A stretch of 64,000 nt of DNA from Archilochus colubris. Taxonomy: Eukaryota > Chordata > Aves > Apodiformes > Trochilidae. Shown here piece after piece: positions 14,301-26,600 of the stretch. The stretch's first letter is position 1; every line of letters begins with the position of its first letter. A program made the translations under genes and the position numbers. The DNA lies in contig CM041084.1 in NCBI GenBank assembly GCA_023079485.1, positions 14,536,609 through 14,600,608 of the forward strand, read 5' to 3'. The notes beneath the pieces are model-generated. The model had not been told where the DNA came from. It did not search any database and saw only the letters and a program-made list of their open reading frames with translations.

Positions 14301-17300
14301 CAACCAAGTGTACACTCTGCAGTTTTTCAAAGACTTGAAGCATGCTTGTTAGGAAGAAAATCCCTGGAAGTTAAAATTCTCACATAACTGTCAGACTCCA
14401 GGTTGGAGAAAAAAAAACCCTGGAGTTTTGGTGTTGCAAAGCTTGATCTGGGGGCAGCTGATAACATTCACACTGCGGGAACCCAGGACCCTTTTGAGCC
14501 TGGATTGTTTTGCTTATTTGTGCTAAGAACAACCACTACAGCCAATGCCTACCCCATCTCCATGCATTCAAAACATAGGGTGACTGCTGTTACAAGTCAG
14601 TAACAGTGGGGTTCTGTATCAGTTTATAGATAACTCTCTTGAAAAGCAGCTTGTTTGGGCTTTTGGAGTACAGAGCCCATTCTATTCTCAGTGGACCCTT
14701 ATCACCAAATGCATTACCACATTGGCATTATAAGTCAGTTTCAACAGAGAGAAAAGACTGAAAGGCTATGAGCACCTGATTCCCATCCCACCTTGGGAAA
14801 TTATTTCTGCCTAACAAAGCTGGAAATAAGAGTTGTGAAGTGCATTGATAAAGAGGGTTGCACAATTAAAACATTTCACTGCAGGGAAACAGTAATCTAT
14901 AAATCACTCATCTCCTAATCAGCTTTTCCAGTGAGGAACTCTCACTGGAATTGCTGGAAAGGAAAAGCAGCCTGAGCTAAGGCAAGAGATATATGTTAAT
15001 TTTAAACAATTCTAGATCCACTGAAATTACTTGCAAGTTTTTATTGATTTTAATAGGATTGGGATCCTGACCACTTTTGATGGAGATGAGATGAATTCCG
15101 TAAGATGGAAAGTCATTTAATTTTCATATGGCTTAAGACAGGAATTTGAAGAAGGGCATCCTTCCTAGGAGGCATGTAGGGATGTGTAGCCACGGTCATA
15201 CTGTTCCCAGACTCTTTATAGCCTACAAATCAGGTAGAAATCTCAGCTGCTCTTTGATCTCACGTGTTGTCATGAACATTGTGTTATGTGACTGAAGGAT
15301 TCAGACTCTTTAGCAATGACAAATTAACACAGATACAATTCTACATAAAACAATTGAGGTAAATGCCAGCCTACAAAAATCTTAAATTTCAAAAATCCCA
15401 ACTGACAGTGCACAATAACATGCCTGGAAAGCATGGTTTCTGCTCTCACCAACAAGAGCTTACTGAGCTGTATCCTGATCCTGGATCGAGTCACTCTTCC
15501 TAAGCAGATTTCCTCACCTGCCCCGTGCCTGTCTGAAGTCAGGAGGACTCCATATGTACATCAACAACTGTCTCCTTAGCCACAGCTACAAAACTGAGCC
15601 CAAAGGAAGAAAGAACAAAAGAAGGAAGGAAAGAAAACACTTCATTTCTGATAAATCAAGCAGTCTAATCAAATAGAGTGAGGAAAGGCCTGGCAGAAAT
15701 TTATTTATAAAAGAGAGAATGCTAAAAGAAGTTAGTGACAGAGCAAAAATGACTCGAGCAAGTTGAGTGTCCAAGTCCATCAGGCTTCGGCTTGGCAACA
15801 GAGCTGCAGAACCAGATGTAGACTGTGAATCAGCAGCTCTGGAATGCCAGCACAGAAAGAATGGTAGTAATGATCCAAGGGGACACAGAGGCATTCAGAA
15901 ACTATTCTAGGACCATTTTAGCGAAGCACATGTTTCTAATATATATAACTATATTCCTGTGATGATAAAGTAAGGTCTGAAACACTTTTTAGCATAGTTT
16001 CTCAAAGCATTAGTTGAGGTGAAAGAGAGTTCCTGAGATTTTCGACAGATTAAATCTTCTGCCAGACACTGAGGCAAAATTTAAAATAAAAAATATGTGC
16101 TTCTGAAAGACCTATTTTCAGAAGGGTAGAGGCAAAATGCTGAATTTCTGCTGCTTAGTTTCCATCTGAATTCCATAGGCTGACTCCTGCTCTGGCTGGC
16201 ATTGAAAGAGGCTGAAGAACAAGCAGATGGGAGTGATCCTGTGCTCCTGGCAATCCCTTGCCAAGCACAGGATTCCTTTCAGCGGGTGGGGACATGAGAC
16301 ATGCTGTGGGCAGAGCAGCATTTGTCCCCAGCTAACTTTGGCTGTTTGCTAAGTAGTCTTAGGATAGACACAGGTCCCGTGGGTTGTGGCATGTATCCCT
16401 ACCCTCACCCTGCCTGGTGCTCTCTCTCCTTGGTGTTGGATGGGGGATGCAGGACTATTGCAGTCCCCACACTTCATTCCTAAAGATCTTCTGGATTCTG
16501 TGAAAAGTCATTTGTGAGAGTCCTTATACCCTTTTCTTTTTGGTGTGTCACTCATTTCTTCACTCCTATGAGTGGTGAGGGATCTCAAAACACTGTTCAG
16601 CCCCCTTGGTCCATTTGGATTCATAGCGCCTGTGCCCTCACAGAGAAAAAATAGTTAGGGTTCACTAGAGAAAGCAAATGAAGTTCCTGTTTCTGGAAAG
16701 AGGAAAAGCACATGTTTCTAGTGGAATAATTATCTTTCTTTTCATGAATTAAGCCATACTTCAGGAAATTTGGTGGGGGTTAGAATGTATCTATGTAACC
16801 TCAAATGTCACTGATTTTATGATTAATTTTCATTTTCTTTCCTTTTCTTATATTGCACAGGAAAAATTATTTATTTATAAAATTCTAACAATAACCTTTC
16901 CTCTAATTTTCAACCCAGCAAAAACTTTGAAAGAACTTCTCTTGGCTACCTCTATCAGCTGACTGTCTGAGAGTATCCTCTGCTCTGCTCAGCATACAAA
17001 GAGACTGTTGTCAATATTCAGAAAACACCTCAACACTTCGTACAGACATCACTTGAGAGGACCTTCCTGGTGACCAGATGGGTCAGCTGGCAAGAGGGAG
17101 ACTGATAGCAATGGGAAGCTTTCTCTGTGTGTGTGTTTATAATCACCATACAGGCTGCTCAGGATATTTTTCCTTCTTTTTCCTTGTACCTCTGCTGTCA
17201 GAAAAGGCAAACATTTTAATGGTTTCCGTAATCTACTTGAAGATGCATTTCCCTTGAAATCCATTGCAGCATTATGAGGAAAGAGTAATCCCATCACCAA

Positions 17301-19821
17301 GTAAGCAGTAATTGTCTTCTTCTTTCAAGTACAAATTGGCTCTAGTTTTGAGGAGTTTCACCCATAACTTTGGTCAAGTTCAGCACAGGAATTCTGAGTT
17401 CTTTTCAAAGAGCAAGACAGTGCCTTTGCTGCTTTTGTCTGTGCTAGTGAAATCCCTGGATGTAATCTGGATGAAGACAAGACAAAATATGATGAGAATT
17501 TCTAGTGTTTCATTCTGCTTCTCAGCTGAAAAATCCCATCCAAGATCTTTACTGTGCATTTTGGTCAGGGGAACCGTGTTTTTAGAGGGCAACTGCAAAA
17601 GCACCACCCCCGAGACTGGATGCTGTACTGTGCTTTGAGGCACATAGTTAAATCATGTTCTTTTCAGTCCCACTATGCCCAGACTAAGACTTAAGGTAAA
17701 ATGTGAGCCTTCTGCACTCTTTGCAATTTTAGCTGCAATTGTGTGACTGAAGGGAGCAGCAGCACAAGTTTTCTCTTGCTGCTGAGGAGTCTTGGTCCTA
17801 ACTTGAAAAGACAACTGGCACGATAAGAAAATTATGTCACTCTTCTGTTCATCTATCACTCATTGCTGCCCAGACCATTTACAGGTGTGACAAAAATGAA
17901 ATTTCAGGCACTGACTCCTCCTCTGTGCCAGGGACTGACCTACTGCACCTTGCAGAACAACAAGCAAATATCTGGCAGTAAATTCCTGATGCTGAGGAGA
18001 GATGATGAGAGAGCTGCACTGAACTGAACTGTTTGTTAGAAGCATAAGGTTAAGACTCCCACTGAAGTGCACCCAGGCATTTTAGAATTTGGAAGGTTGG
18101 TTTTGGTTTGGGTTTTTTTTGTTTTGTTGGTTTTTTGGGGGGTTTTTTGTTTGTTTTGTTTTGTTTTGTTTTCTCATACTGTTAGGGCATGAAAGAAAAC
18201 TGCTCAAACCTCTGCCTGTTTTTATTCCAGTTACTGAACCAGGAGCCTAATCTTTGCCGTATAATGAAATAAAAGCTGGTTCCTATTAACACCTCTCTTC
18301 TGACAAGAAACTTGAAATAATGTAAATAAAAATATAGATTATAATGAAGAATGTATATTTCACATGCATGTGACCTGCCATGTCCTCTCAATACATACAA
18401 AATGTGTGACCTTTCAGTTCATCCCTTGTTTAGGTAACATAGATGGTTTGCTCTCCAAGGTGAAGGGCAGAAGGGACAAACTTAAACAAAATGTAAAAAA
18501 ACCCCCAACCAACTGTGTGCCTACTACCATTTGTAGATCAAATAAACCAGAACTGTTTGTTTCTGAAAAGCTTGCAGGTTTGGATATTATCTCACTGAGC
18601 AGAAAATCACCAAGAAATGGGAAAATTCCCTGTGTTGACCTAGAGATCAGGGGTATGGCTCTGTGTTTGATTCTTTGCCAGCAGTGCCATTGGGACTTTT
18701 TCTTTGCACTTGTAACCCAGGCAGAGAAAAGGCATGCAAGGGAGAAAAGTTCTGAACAGACTCATTAATTCCTATGTAAATAGCAGTTCTTGCCTTGCAT
18801 GGACACTGGGAGTGCTTTTTTTTAACAAAGATGCAGTGAATACCCAAGCAGCCTCAACCCTGAAGGGCTCTGTATTGCTTTACAAACTTTTTACAGACGT
18901 ACAAGGTGAGATGAAAATGCATCTGCAAAATAGCACAGACTGATCTGCAGTTAGCATTGTCCTGTTGATTAACACCTTGATATTAAAAGAGGTTTTACAC
19001 ATTCCAAACTAACTGCTGGTTGTAAAAACCCAACACTTGGAGTGCAAAACAGAGTAGATGCAAAGCAAACAGAATGATCATGAGTTTGGCTGTGTCTACA
19101 TATTCTTTCAGCAATTTTACTTGGTTACATTCTCAACCTGAATTGCAAGATCACAGATGGCAATGATAATTTCACAATGAGCACCAAACTACATGCCCTA
19201 AGAAAAGAAAATGGTCTGTACTTTCCAAAATGAATGGAAAAGTATTCTGCACAGACTCACAGATGTAGAATTGCACGTGGTAAATTGTCAGACTGCAATC
19301 AATCAGCATATTGTGAAAACAGTATAACACAGGCAGTTGTACAGATCTAATGTTTGTGATTTAAAATTATACAGCTTGCTAGGGCAATTGTTTCAAGTTT
19401 TATCAATGATACATTCGTTCCTCTGACAAAGTAGTCCAACGTTCAGTTGAAAAGGATATTTTATTGTAGCAATCTCAGAAAGATAAGAACATCCGTTGCG
19501 TTTATTTGCACAGTTTAAAGGCAAATCATCCAGCACCCAGTTGATTATCTCTGTGACATCACTGAAGATCCATTGCAAGGTTAATGCAGTCAAAGAGCTT
19601 GAATTTTGGCAGGATGTCATCATGTGCACGTAGTGTTAAGAGAAGCTACGTATTCTTCAGCCATGAATTTGAATAAACCAAAATATAGCAAAGCAGAAAA
19701 AGAAATCAAAAGTGAACTTATTGAATCAAAACAATTCTTTCATATTTTTAATTCAGCAAATAAAAGTTCCATAGCCTTATTCATCAGCTTTCTTTCAGCT
19801 GCTCTGCCCCTTCCGTCTTAG
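11311..19821. other. Intergenic, no gene seen
   Basis: Unique sequence of moderate AT content. A T/G-rich low-complexity tract lies near 18.1 kb. Open frames here are unrelated to any protein family I recognise, and none has supporting splice structure. Confidence 0.65.
18096..18173 (+). repeat. T/G-rich low-complexity tract
   Basis: The tract consists of T-runs separated by G or GG, ending in repeated TTTTG units. It resembles the tract in KIF5B intron 8 in composition. No coding or structural role is evident. Confidence 0.85.
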
Positions 19822-19975
19822 GAAATCATAAGCTCTGGAGATCACCGAGTCCTACACCCTGATAATCTCCTTCCTGAGCTGAGGGGCCCAGAACTGGACA
19901 TAGGACTCAAGGTGTGGCCTCACCAGTCCTGAGTACAGGGGAAGAATCCCTTCCCTGGCCCTGTTGAGCTCACCT
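19822..19975 (-). mobile_element. CR1 LINE fragment with internal deletion
   Basis: The left part (AAATCATAAGCTCTGGAGAT, CACCGAGTCCTACACCCT) resembles the reversed CR1 3' end. It passes directly to GGGGCCCAGAACTGGACATA, CTCAAGGTGTGGCCTCACCA and GAGTACAGGGGAAGAATC, which come from the more upstream reverse transcriptase region. The stretch between them is missing, so this is a deleted copy in minus orientation. Confidence 0.8.
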
Positions 19976-20540
19976 TTTATGATGTACACAAATTCCATTT
20001 GGTAATTTCTCTGTGCTCACAACTCATGTCAGAGTCTAATCAGCCCCTTTTGAGGACTAATGACAGAGCTTTTCTAAAGATTACTTCTGCACAAAGTTTG
20101 AATCAATAACATTTTAATGGATTCTATTTAATCTTTGCAAATGCAGATGGAGAACAAATCTGTGTCATTTGATCACTTCCCCTCAAACAAGTGCCAAATA
20201 CAGCCTCTGCTTTGGCAAAGTGGCTCTAAAAAGTATACCAAATATGTGCAGCACATCTGAAACTATTAATTAAAAAAGATGTAATTAAAAAGGTTGCTCT
20301 GAGATTGACGCATTGCTGCTACAGGCAGCTTCCTGGAAATCTCCTTAAGGTGGGATTCAAATTTGCACATGAGAGATCTATAAGTAAATTGAAGCATCTG
20401 AATAAAATTCCCCTACTTAAAAGCTCAACTCAACATGCATCCTACCTAAGCTTTAGAGGTCTAGGATTTGGATGGGCTCTTTTAGAGACAACAGAAGGTG
20501 CATGGACCTCTCCAAAGGACAATTTCTCTGACCTATCTTC

Positions 20541-20575
<35 letters not shown>

Positions 20576-23071
20576 GGCTTGGCTTTGTGAACGAAGATTT
20601 AAGAAGGATTTTACCCACCCTTGCTGCAAGCATGCTGATGGCTGACAATTACATTCTGGTGTATTTAAATTTGTCTATAGACTGTAAGAGGAGACCAGGA
20701 AAACCAGACTAGATACCAGTTGCCTATATTAGGTTAGGTGAAATCTTTTCCTGGTTTAAATGTTCTGGTTGTTTAACTTACTAAGAAGCCTCCTGCCTCA
20801 GGCAAGGTCAAGGAAAAGAACATGACACCTCTCTGGCAGACTAAACAGCTTTCTCCACTCAAAATGCTGAATTGCTTCTCCTGAATACCCACCAGACCAT
20901 GAATGCTAAGTTTTCTATGTATTATAGTACATGCTGCTTCCTTAGACAAACTGTTTTCCCTCAGTATTTCTCAAAAAAAGATTTACTAACAGATAAAAGA
21001 TTACTATTTTCTTAGCTGGGCTGTTTTTCCTTTGTGGGAGCAAAGTTTCATTTGATAAGTAAAAATTTATCATGTTAAAGTATTTTTTTCTTAGAACATA
21101 GATGCTAGTTAGAATAACTTCTTTGAATCAGAAGGCACTAATATGAGGACTTTGCTATATTTTCATTAATACATATGAAATTTTCTGAAATGGGCTTCCT
21201 CTAAAATCATGTGTGTCTAATCAGGCTTTAAGTGATCTTAATAAAGCTTTATATGACATTGGACTGTTTAGTTAATTCTAAAATGATGTAACCAGCATGC
21301 TAGTACTTGTATTTTTTAAAGATCAAGTCATGCTGTTGAGCTGTGAAGTACAAGAAAGGAAGGGAATGGCTGCCTCCCAGGGAAAGAGCCATGGCACTTC
21401 CCACAGAGACATACAGACAAGAGAAATCAAAAACATACTTCATACTCAGAACAAAACCCATCTCTTTCTACCTGTACAACATCCACAAAATGCTCAGTTG
21501 GGATTTCTCAAAAAATTTTCTGTTTGGACAAGAAAGAAGAGTTCTGATCAGGTCAGAGCTGCAACCAACCAGCCTTCCAATCTTACAACCACTGCTTCTC
21601 ATTTTCTGGATTCAGGTCTTAGCACAGTCTAATTTAAGAATTAATAATTTCTGATTGCCTGTATACCTGACGCACAGATAAAAAGGACAAAAGCTGTGCC
21701 TCTGATGTACCATAAGGAGAAAGTATTAGCAATTATTCCCCAGCATCCTTACAGTGGTAAGAGTTGAATGTAAATTGGCCAAAAGATCTTAAAGTGTTCC
21801 AAGAGCTTTTAACACGAGAAGCAGCAGCAGGACACCTCTCCAAGCAGTAAGCCCATCCCATACTTGGCTCCCTAGGCAACAGAAGTCCTGTAATGACAGA
21901 AGAAAACATTGCACAGACAATCTCCCCTCTAACATGCATTTGCCTACCAGGCCTGCTAATAAATTGGATAAAAAAGAACAGTTATCTCAAGTTTTAATTC
22001 TAACTTCAGTCATTCTTATCTTGTTTTGTGATCCTCATCCATAAACTTATCAGCCTCCATCTTAAGTTTCTTGTAACAATGTACCATTGTTTTCTATCTT
22101 TTCCCAGGGAAATATAGCCATGGGGAATACAACAGGAATCTAATGCATTTTTTCTATTAAAACAACTTGAATTTGTGTGTTAACCCTTATGTGACTTGGC
22201 TAAATAGTATACGTGGAAAATAACAGCAACCTGTGCTGCTTCCTTTAGACCAGGCTGTACCTTTCAGCAATGGAAGTAGTTTCTGTAATGAGTGTAATCT
22301 GTAATCATCACAGAGTAAGGGCAGCTGCTCCAGATAGTGAATTCATGCATAAAAAACTGATACAATTAACCTTGCAAATCCTAAATTAATGCAAAACATA
22401 CATGGCACGATGCTTTTCAAAACATACTAAGTGCTTCCTGTTAAATGCTTAGCCAGAAGAAAGAACATATAGAAAATTCTACTTTTGCTCATGTGATGCT
22501 ATGTAAGTTCCAGCTACTGCACAGGGCACTGCTTCCCATTTTAAAGGACATAAATCTTACTGAAAACTTCACTGTCCTTCACTTTTGGGTTGGTGGCAAG
22601 TCTAATGTTTTTTGGGATTCCAAAAATGGAGGCTATACCAACTGAGTAATTAATTTCCTTATTCCATGCAAATGACAAACCCTGTCTTCACAGCTGTAAC
22701 CAATGAAGGAAGCATTCTTTGCCAGGAATGATGATACTATTGTTTCTGAAAGAGGTGCTGTCGTGATCATATGGACAAATCAGGATAAAATTATTTAAGA
22801 GGCAAAGGAATCTCAAAGGCAGTTTCAGTTCTACTATTCTGTTTTTCTCTTTATTTTTGGTAATGATTTATAATTATCCAAACAATCAGGAAAAAAAGAA
22901 GATTGTTGATGTATAGTGAGAAGAAGAACTTAGAAGTACCATGGTAAAAAGGATGAATAGCTTTGAAGATGAGTCTTCATCATCTTAATATCAGTAATAA
23001 AAGGGTTTCCATAAATTATTCTCACTGTTTTTTTGTCTTGGTCCATATTATGACCATTTTGGTAGGCATCT
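19976..23071. other. Intergenic, no gene seen
   Basis: Unique DNA containing the (TCA)11 microsatellite at 20.5 kb. No gene is supported. Confidence 0.7.
20542..20574. repeat. (TCA)11 trinucleotide microsatellite
   Basis: Eleven uninterrupted TCA units. In the surrounding frame at 20305-20712 it would encode a Ser tract, and on the other strand Asp. There is no other evidence that either strand is translated. Confidence 0.95.
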
Positions 23072-23412
23072 TGACAGAAGTGATTCTTCCTGCTCTACTT
23101 GGTGCTTGTCAGACTGTCGAGTGCTGCCTTCAGTTTTGGTCCTTGCTGCACAGAAAGGATGCAGACAGGCTGGAGAGGGTCCAGAGAAGAGCCACGAGGT
23201 TGATCAGAGGGCTAGAGCACCTGCCATGTGAGGAGAGGCTGAGAAAACTGGGTCTGTTCAGCCTTCAGAAGAGAAGGCTTAGGGGAGACCTAATTATGAT
23301 GTTCCGGTACTTAAAAGGGGGCTACAAAGGAGATGGAGACTGTTTACAAGGAGTCACCTGGATAAGACAAGGGGCAATGGGCACAAGTTGCTCCTGGGGA
23401 GATTCCATTTGA
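23072..23412 (+). pseudogene. CR1 ORF2 (reverse transcriptase) C-terminal remnant
   Basis: About 110 codons stay open with no stop in the CR1 frame. The conserved Arg/Leu-rich end of ORF2 is readable. Endonuclease and catalytic reverse-transcriptase motifs are absent because the copy is truncated. The last 25 residues (after [10 protein letters not shown]) diverge from the family end. Confidence 0.75.
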
Positions 23413-23622
23413 TCACAAGAGGAAAATTTTTCACTCTGAGGACAGTCAGACATTGGAATGATCTCCCAGGGGAAATGGTGGATTCCCCCACTTTGGAAAG
23501 TTTTAAGTCTCAGCTCAACGGGGTGCTGAGACATCTCAGATAAACAAGAATATTAGAAGGGTTGAACCAGATGATCCTTGAGGTCCATTCCAAGCTGACA
23601 TTCTATGATTCTGCAATTCTAG
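23072..23622 (+). mobile_element. CR1 LINE, reverse-transcriptase C-terminal end plus 3' UTR
   Basis: The longest CR1 copy in the window. The + frame up to TGA at 23412 still reads the conserved ORF2 C-terminal signature: [45 protein letters not shown]. The 3' UTR follows, ending GATGATCCTTGAGGTCCATT and TTCTATGATTCTG at about 23620. It is 5'-truncated, so it cannot be autonomous. Confidence 0.93.
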
Positions 23623-26600
23623 ATACTTCAAATGTTGTGTCAGCTCTGGGAGAAGGAGAAAAGCAGGATGATGTTGTCACTACCAGAGAAAAGAGGAGAA
23701 GAAAATCACGAGCAGAAGCAAGGACAGATGAACAAACAGCAGCAAAGTTATACAAATCATAGAATGTAAGAACAATGATCTTCATTGCTGTGAAGATACT
23801 TAAGGAAAAGATAATATAATTAAAGCAAGGGGTGAGAGGTTATATTAGTAGCTGTAATTTTTTTAACTGCTTGAAGAGCCTGCTGAACATTAGGAAAGCA
23901 ACAAATATATTACAGGGCTGGACAAACAGGGTCTGGCTGTACAAAAGCTGAAAACTGACCATCTATATGAATGAAATACAGATGTTAAGGAAGTTTCTTT
24001 AGGGTAATAAAAGTTCTTTAGGTGTTTCCAGGAAGTGATTAATACCTGTCTCATCCCTTACCTGGTTTTCTTTGCTTTACTCTGCCACTCCTTAGTGTGC
24101 TAAATCAGCACTTTAGCACCAACGCTTCTGAATAACCATTAAGAACTGCTGATTTCTCTCATAGTAACTCTGTGTTGTAAGATGTGGCAAGCATCCAGAC
24201 TAAAAAAAAAAAAAAAAGGACTTTTACTAAATATCTTGAAATCTTGAAATCTTGAAAAGCTGACGAAATCTCTCTATTGTATCCTGTGGACAGCACAGTA
24301 AATGAGTTTGATGAAAATATAACTGAGGAGATGGAAAAAGTGGTATGAACTGTAGAACTGCACTGTGATGAATACCTGTGCATGCATGAACACACACACA
24401 CCACTCCCCTCACTTGGACAGCTAATAAGACTCTCTAACTTTTCTGCATGCAAAGCACACATCCATTTATGGGAAGATTAGAAGTCAGGATGGTGAATCT
24501 GTGTGAGCTCAGCAGGAACTTTATGTAAAAGGTTGATTTTGAAGCACAGTTCTCCCATCTTCTCACCTCCTGTGAATGGTTTGTTTACCACTGCCAGAGA
24601 AATGTCTTTAGCATACAGCTTGAAAAAGCACTTTTGACCCAGCAATTTTAAATTGGACTCTGAAATTCAGTCAGCTCTGTTCTCTATAACTCATGTGCTG
24701 CCAGTAACAATAGATTTCAGAATTATGATAATTCTCTTGATAAGCCAACTAGTAAAAGGTTTGGATTCCTCTCCTCTGGCAGTACTTCTGCAAAATTTAT
24801 ATAGCAGAGATTAATAAAATTTTTTTTGCCAATAAATTTCAGGACATGATTTTGAGTATAAGCATGTTTCAGATTTGCTGAGCAAAAAGCTGAGCATGGC
24901 CATCTTTCTAAAGAGAATGACACAAAATAAATACGGATTTTACAGTCACTTTCTGTGTGTGTGTGTGTGCAGTGAGTGTGAAAAACACCATTTCCTTCAA
25001 CAGATCCTGATGTTTTTTTGATGCAGGAACTAAACAAAAAGATCTACCCAGGTATAATTTTTTGAGCAATATTAGTGCAATATTAGTGCTTATCCAATTT
25101 GCACTGATTCTGTCTTTAATTTTCATTGGCTGATCAACATGTGACAAGCTTGGCCAGTTAGCTGTATGAAAAAGCAAGAAGGAAGGAGAGATGGTAGCTC
25201 TGCCTGTGCAAGCTTTTTAGGTCCTTCCCTAAGAAATCAACTTCCCAAATACTAATGTCTTTTGAGGTTTAGATTTTGAAGAAAGAAATTAAGAGATGGT
25301 GTTTAAACAGCTCCATTTAGAGGCTTTTTAATTCTTTTGATACCCATAAATTCAAATTCAGGAAAAAAACATTACTTTGGACTGCTCCTGATCATAGTGG
25401 GGGCAAAGGTGTCCCTGTCCCTTTCACTAACAAATCCCATGGTAGCTATAGGGTGCTGTCCCTCTGCATCTGAATTGGGTGAGCTTCACCTGACTTGCTG
25501 AAGGGTTCCACAAGTGTTTGCTGACAGTAGAAAGTGAGGGATCTTAGGTCCCATTCTTAATGCTGGAGGAGCTCTTGCAGCAATCATGGACTTTTCTGCA
25601 CCTCATGTCCCCAAACTTGTCTCTTCTGGTTTACCTGTTCTACCCCAGCTACTTTTCCAGATTCCTTTGGTGAAAGTAATGCTCATTGCTTTCAGCTCCA
25701 ATTCCCAGATCAAAGATAGAGAGAATGCAAAAAGAAAGCTTGGTAAATCTCTGTTGCCTAGACATGGAGCAAGTTTGTGTGTTCAGTAATTAGTGTATTG
25801 GTCATGATGGAAGCTGGGGTGAGATGGATGCTTAACCTCTATCTAGTAAAAGCTTCAGCAGGACTCTAAGGAATGTATTCATATGATGTCTTTTCCCCTG
25901 AGTTCAGTCTTGAGTAGTTTTTAATAGTCAAAAGCAGAGCCTGGTATCCCTAGCAAATTTTGAACCTTAGGTTCTCTGCTGTAATTCACACATGAAATTA
26001 TTATAAGAGTTTTCCTTTAGCAACAGTGGCAAACAATGCAAAGCTAACCTCAGCCTTCAAAACAGATTAACAGTTTTTGCCACAACTATAAAAAAGTCGC
26101 TTCAGGCAGGCACCCACTAAACAAAGATACAGCCCAATGGTGAGTTTAGTAAGGGTTATAAACAATGAAAAGCAACTGAGAATAGGGATTTATGATGGAG
26201 TGTTTCAGACCACATATGCCAGCTCTTTTTGATGGTTAAAATACAGATGAGGTCCAAAAGTGTGTTCCTTCTTCAAAGAATATTCTGAGACAATGTTTTA
26301 GGTAGAGAGTTGGCAAAATATTTGCATGAATTTGCACAAATTAGCTGAAATAAATATCTGAAACATGGTATTATTCCCAGAACTTAATTTTGCTTTTAGT
26401 CAGCTTAACACTGTTAAAAAATAACTAAACATGATCTTGGTGATTAGGGACAAACCAGAGACTTGTCTGGGTTTTATGCATTTCCAGTTACTAAGTAAAA
26501 ATAAAAAATTCAGAAATAGTCATATTTTTGTCAAAAAAAAAAAGTTAGTGTGTGTCAGTAGATGCATCCTCAAAGGCTGTGTCATCCTTCTTCACATAAA

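Noticed and set aside
18361..18372. Perfect palindrome CACATGCATGTG
   Set aside because: A single 12-base palindrome is expected occasionally by chance. There are no flanking motifs or repeats to suggest function.
18364..18768. 134-codon + open frame
   Set aside because: There is no family resemblance, and the composition is ordinary for random frames. It overlaps a minus-strand frame.
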